Positions 60,558 to 64,000 of a DNA stretch of 64,000 nt are shown here, in pieces. Positions within the stretch are counted from its first letter, which is position 1. Every line of letters begins with the position of its first letter. The position numbers and the translations under genes were made by a program. This DNA comes from Nymphaea colorata (taxonomy: Eukaryota > Streptophyta > Magnoliopsida > Nymphaeales > Nymphaeaceae), in NCBI RefSeq assembly GCF_008831285.2, contig NC_045139.1, positions 1,806,704 to 1,870,703 on the forward strand, read 5' to 3'. The notes below the pieces were generated by a model. It saw only the letters and a program-made list of their open reading frames with translations. It did no database searches and had not been told where the DNA came from.

Positions 60558-61350
60558 AATTTAAACCTGTTCCGGTACCCTACATAATATAAACATGCTT
60601 TTAAAAAAGAAGGCCACGTGGTCCACATGTCATGATAAAAAAGGCCACGAGGTCCACGTGCCATTTAGGTGGTGCCACCACACGGCTTTACCGTATGCAT
60701 AAAGCCAAACAGTACACTAAATAACATAAATATGCTAAAGAAAATATAAAGAGGAAGACAATGTGGCCGACAATGTACAATTAGTTGAGTCCCAATTTGT
60801 TAAAGTGAAAAGCCCGTTTTTTGGGTTGAGTTGATCCCAAGCTGGCCATCTGAAGTAGGTCTGAACATCGGGTCGGGCCGTCGGCGGGTACTCTATATTC
60901 GGTTCGGTCGGGTCGGGCCGAGGTTTGAACCAGAAAAATCGGGTCTCGGGTCGGACTACGTTGTTCAATAATATACCATGCTTACTGCGTAATGATTTTG
61001 CCTTCATCAATAAGGTTAGTGTCTACCTTGTTCAATTTTTCAACTACTGATGCTTATTTTTGTCTTCAGATGTTCCTGGCACTGGTAAGTCGGTTTGAGG
61101 CATGTACGTTTGCTTCTCCTAATTAGCAGCAGGGACAAGTTCAACCAAATTATATGGATGACACTAGATGCTTATATGATGCAAAACTCTTTCTTCTTCT
61201 TTCTGTTGCATGCCTTTTATCCATTTGGTAAAACCAAACTTGTTAAATTATCCAACTAATGGATCCTACCAATGTATGGTGATTCTTTCATTTGATCTTT
61301 TAGCTTGAATAATCCCGTAAATATTTGCCTTGTTACTGTGCCTCTCACAG
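60558..61350. other. Spacer with GC-rich repeat remnant
   Basis: At 60605-60665 the unit AAGGCCACGTGGTCCACATG occurs twice in variant form. At 60868-60960 repeated CGGGTCGGGCCG words resemble the ends of the MITE at 13063-13365 but have no definable ends. Upstream exons of the aldehyde oxidase relic could lie here; I could not recognise any. Confidence 0.4.
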
Positions 61351-62393
61351 ATAGAAGGTGCATTTGTTCAAGGAATAGGTTTCCTTATGCTGGCAAAACA
61401 TGTCACAGGCTCTGATGGGCAAGTGTTATCAAATGGCACATGGACATGAAATTCCTAGAGTTGACACAGTTCCATAACAGTTCAATGTTGATATATGAAG
61501 CAGCGGCCATCACAAAAATAGTGTTTTGTCCTCCAAAGGTGCTCTGTATCCTCCATGCTGTTATACTTTTCATGTTTTCATTCTCATCACTTTCATCGTT
61601 CAGAAAAATTCATGTGAACCTGGTCTCTATCTTGTTGGTTCAACATTTGGTTCGACTTGTCAGGAAAAGTAGGTACTAGAAGACACCCTGTCGAAGGGAG
61701 CGGGTGCTCAATGTGCCACCCTCCCCACGGCATGAGACGACGTGCCTGTCACCCCTGCCCACCATGAAGGGACCATGGGACGCTGTGTCACATGGATAAT
61801 GGGATCCACAAAGAACCAGCTTTGGTCCACATGTTATTGCCAGTATTAAGGGAAACATTAGAACTCTTGTCCTGGTTCATCAGTTGCATATTTTTTTTAC
61901 CTTTCCATGGAGTCCCACTATTGGAACTAAATTCGGCCCACACTTTGTTGCTGGTATTGGCGGATACATCAACTCCTGTCGTTGTATTATCTTATTGCCT
62001 TCCCATGCAATCCTAGCTAAACCAGCTTTAAACCACATTGTTGTCAATTTTAAGTGATATTAAACTAGTTCATCAGCTGATTTCTTTTTCGGCGGAATCC
62101 CGTTTGACGACATACTGGTGTCCGTGTTGGGGGAAATTTTCAACCCCTGGCCTGGTTCATCAGTCTCGCAAGTACTGATTGATCTTTTACCTTTCTGAAC
62201 AGCTTCTGGGGAACCACCATTACTTCTGGCAGCTTCAGTGAACTGTGCAGCAAGGGAAGCCATGAAGGCATCATGAAGTGATATACGTACTTACAGTAAT
62301 TCTGAGACGCCTTCGGCATTCTTTAGGATGGATACTCCTGCTACCATTGATTATATCAAAGAACTATGCAGGCTAGACAATGTTCAGAGGTAA
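61351..62393 (+). pseudogene. Aldehyde oxidase (molybdenum hydroxylase) 3' pseudogene, two terminal exons
   Basis: Exon-like piece 1 (61351-61538) reads IEGAFVQGIGFLMLAKHVTG, a frameshift after NGTWT, then IPRVDTVP-stop-QFNVDI-stop-SSGHHKNSVLSSK. It ends at AAAG|GT. Piece 2 starts at 62203 after an AG and continues in phase: ASGEPPLLLAASVNCAAREA, then a TGA, then FFRMDTPATIDYIKELCRLD and stop at 62391-62393. These are the C-terminal molybdenum-cofactor domain motifs of plant aldehyde oxidases, including QIEGAFVQG and the GEPPLLLA block with the Glu at the usual catalytic position. Plant members oxidise aldehydes such as abscisic aldehyde in the cytosol. At least three stops and one frameshift make it non-functional. 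Splice junctions are kept, so it is a decayed duplicate or gene end, not a retrocopy. It is the only clear plus-strand gene relic in the window. Confidence 0.85.
61811..62190. repeat. Degenerate tandem repeats in the last intron of the aldehyde oxidase relic
   Basis: Three to four diverged copies of roughly 100-120 bp follow one another. Each has ACCAGCTTT.G.CCACAT.TT, then ATTA..AA...T..ACTC.TGTC, then GTTCATCAG and a TTTACCTTTC-like tract. The last copy ends at the acceptor at 62201-62202. They lengthen the intron between the two recognised exons. Confidence 0.5.
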
Positions 62394-62400
62394 TTGCAGA

Positions 62401-64000
62401 GTGTGATCGCCCACAGCTAAGGCACTCCTGATGCTGTGTTTCACACGTGGTTGCATGAATTCGTATGCCGAGATTTCCTGGTTGTGTGACTTGTGTCACT
62501 CATTCTTTATCCTGTAGAGTCAAAATATGTCAATTAAGGCTGTGCTATCACTTCTTCCAGTGGGGCGTTTGGTAAGAAAAACGTTCTTTCTTGCCGAAAC
62601 AGCCCTGCTGGAGGAGCGTCCTCCTAAATCAATTAGTTAAAATAACAAGTACAAAACTTGGTACAGAAACGAGCCCAACATCAAACTAACAAGGAAATGG
62701 TCTCCACCGCCGGTTCAGTTTTACAAACCTCCAGGTTGTGAACGACGCTTGCGATTCGGCTGTATCTACGGGCAAAATTGAACATGCCTGCACAACTCTC
62801 CTCCACCCATTGTTTTTCAAAACTTGTGGCTAGAAACCAGAAATATTTTGGACCAAAAATCAGCATTAATACAGCACAGCAGTTTATCAAGAGTTTCATT
62901 TGCAGGCAACACGGAATCTCCCGTGGCCTCGTGGGATCCAAGGTAACAGATATCTCCATTGCATTGCTACCTTTTGCACCAAAAGCAATATGTTACCTAT
63001 CATATCTGCATAAATGAAAAACTTTAAGGCATATCTGAGCCGTTTGAAGATGAGGCCACTCATCTGCTGCAACACCAGTCACTGGCCACAATCTGATAAG
63101 CAGAGTGTCCTTTTCATTCCTAGCATTTGCAATGCAAGCATCTTCAAATTTTTTTCACAGTTCTTTTGTCTTCCCCTACGATATTTACATCAATGAAGTT
63201 AAACATGAACCTATTCCTTGAGGTCCGAAGGCCCCAAATAATAATGCCAAAATAAATCCTCCAACACACAGCGAGCCTCTCTTGAGACCATTAGTGAACC
63301 ACCACGTGAGGCCTTCAACCAAGCTTTGAAAAATGAAGAGGTTCTTCTGGAACTTGGCCATAAAGAAAAACTACGATCCTATTGATGATATTGAAATTCC
63401 ATCTGGTTATCCACTTTCACCTTCTCTTTTCATAATTTGATTCAGTTTTTGCGCCTTATATATATATATGCCGTGCAGGAAAGGGCCCTACCCTTGCCGA
63501 ATGATTTTTGGACAAGCCTTCTCGTTGTTCTCAAGCGAGTTTCTTAATCTATATTTGCTATTCTTCGCGAAAATGAGATGGTGTATAATCTTGTTGGTCA
63601 GTCCAATGTTGGTTGTGTTGACATTGTTAGGCTGATAATGACTTTTATTATGTCCAACTTGATTATGTTTCTAATATCTAATGACAGAAACATTGGCGAT
63701 GAATTCGCTTTTGATAGATGTGCTTTCTGAAGTTCTACTAATAGAAGATTTCAATCAGATTTAAATGTCTGAAAGAACGCATGCAATGCGTTGTTACTAA
63801 TTTAAATGTTGACCATGCCAGAGTCATTAACTGGCTTAAACACTAGTTTTTCTATGACAACACTCAAAGCTATGCACAATCCAAACTCATAATTCAATTG
63901 AATATGAAGAAACGATGGCTTAAACACAAGTGTTCGTGAACATGTAGTTGCCAATCACAGCCTTCAGGCTTGATGAATTACGTATTGCTGAAAATCTAGT
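62401..64000. other. Right-end region with no recognised gene
   Basis: Several frames look weakly coding but I cannot assign them: plus-strand LETISEPPREAFNQALKNEE near 63285-63345, and AILRENEMVYNLVGQSNVG near 63555-63615. The latter could be exon pieces of an eroded gene. A minus-strand 92-codon frame at 62681-62959 has no known motif. No RNA gene seen. Confidence 0.35.

Overview
This window is nuclear DNA of a flowering plant. It holds TIR-NB-LRR (TNL) resistance-receptor genes with the usual four-exon layout, plant Ty1/copia and LINE retrotransposon pieces, hAT-type miniature elements, long (TA)n microsatellites, and a degraded plant aldehyde oxidase. TNL genes argue against a grass; a eudicot, magnoliid or early-diverging angiosperm fits. 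I cannot name the species.

Layout. 1-2286: a LINE 5' piece next to a copia gag start, primer-binding site and LTR. 2892-8434: TNL-A. 9.5-14.5 kb: microsatellites, a LINE 3' piece, and a decayed copia gag with a hAT-type MITE inside it. 15165-19030: TNL-B, which has lost most of its LRR. 19.2-26.4 kb: gene-poor, with repeated GCCGACGG motifs, a coiled-coil relic and an orphan LRR relic. 26.5-58.6 kb: four closely related TNL units, C (27911-33326), D (36465-40845), E (46168-50376) and F (54216-58544), each with duplicated flanking sequence. 43.4-44.5 kb: an insertion with an mTERF-like ORF. 59397-60549: a hAT-like element carrying a fragment that resembles a nuclear poly(A)-binding protein gene. 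61351-62393: a plus-strand aldehyde oxidase 3' pseudogene.

All six TNL loci are on the minus strand. Their models share splice phases: TIR exon (phase 2), NB-ARC exon (phase 0), short LRR-entry exon (phase 0), main LRR exon. Exon lengths computed from the splice sites keep frame in A, B, C and F. D is short by exactly 2 bp. E carries a solo LTR, a 14-bp deletion, two stop codons and a deletion of its LRR end. F, C and A are the best candidates for working receptors. Such receptors act inside the cell: the NB-ARC switch and LRR sense a pathogen effector, and the TIR domain signals through NAD+ cleavage.

The cluster appears to be a site of active receptor diversification. A 27-bp unit is expanded to four copies in the NB-ARC of A. 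A degenerate 24-bp repeat builds a variable acidic island inside the LRR of D, E and F. In C that island is replaced by about 770 bp of GC-rich DNA containing two in-frame 252-bp repeats that encode proline-rich and glutamate-rich tracts. The MHD switch motif also differs among the copies. I see no wholly new system; the most unusual objects are the TNL-C insertion and the gene-fragment-carrying hAT-like element.
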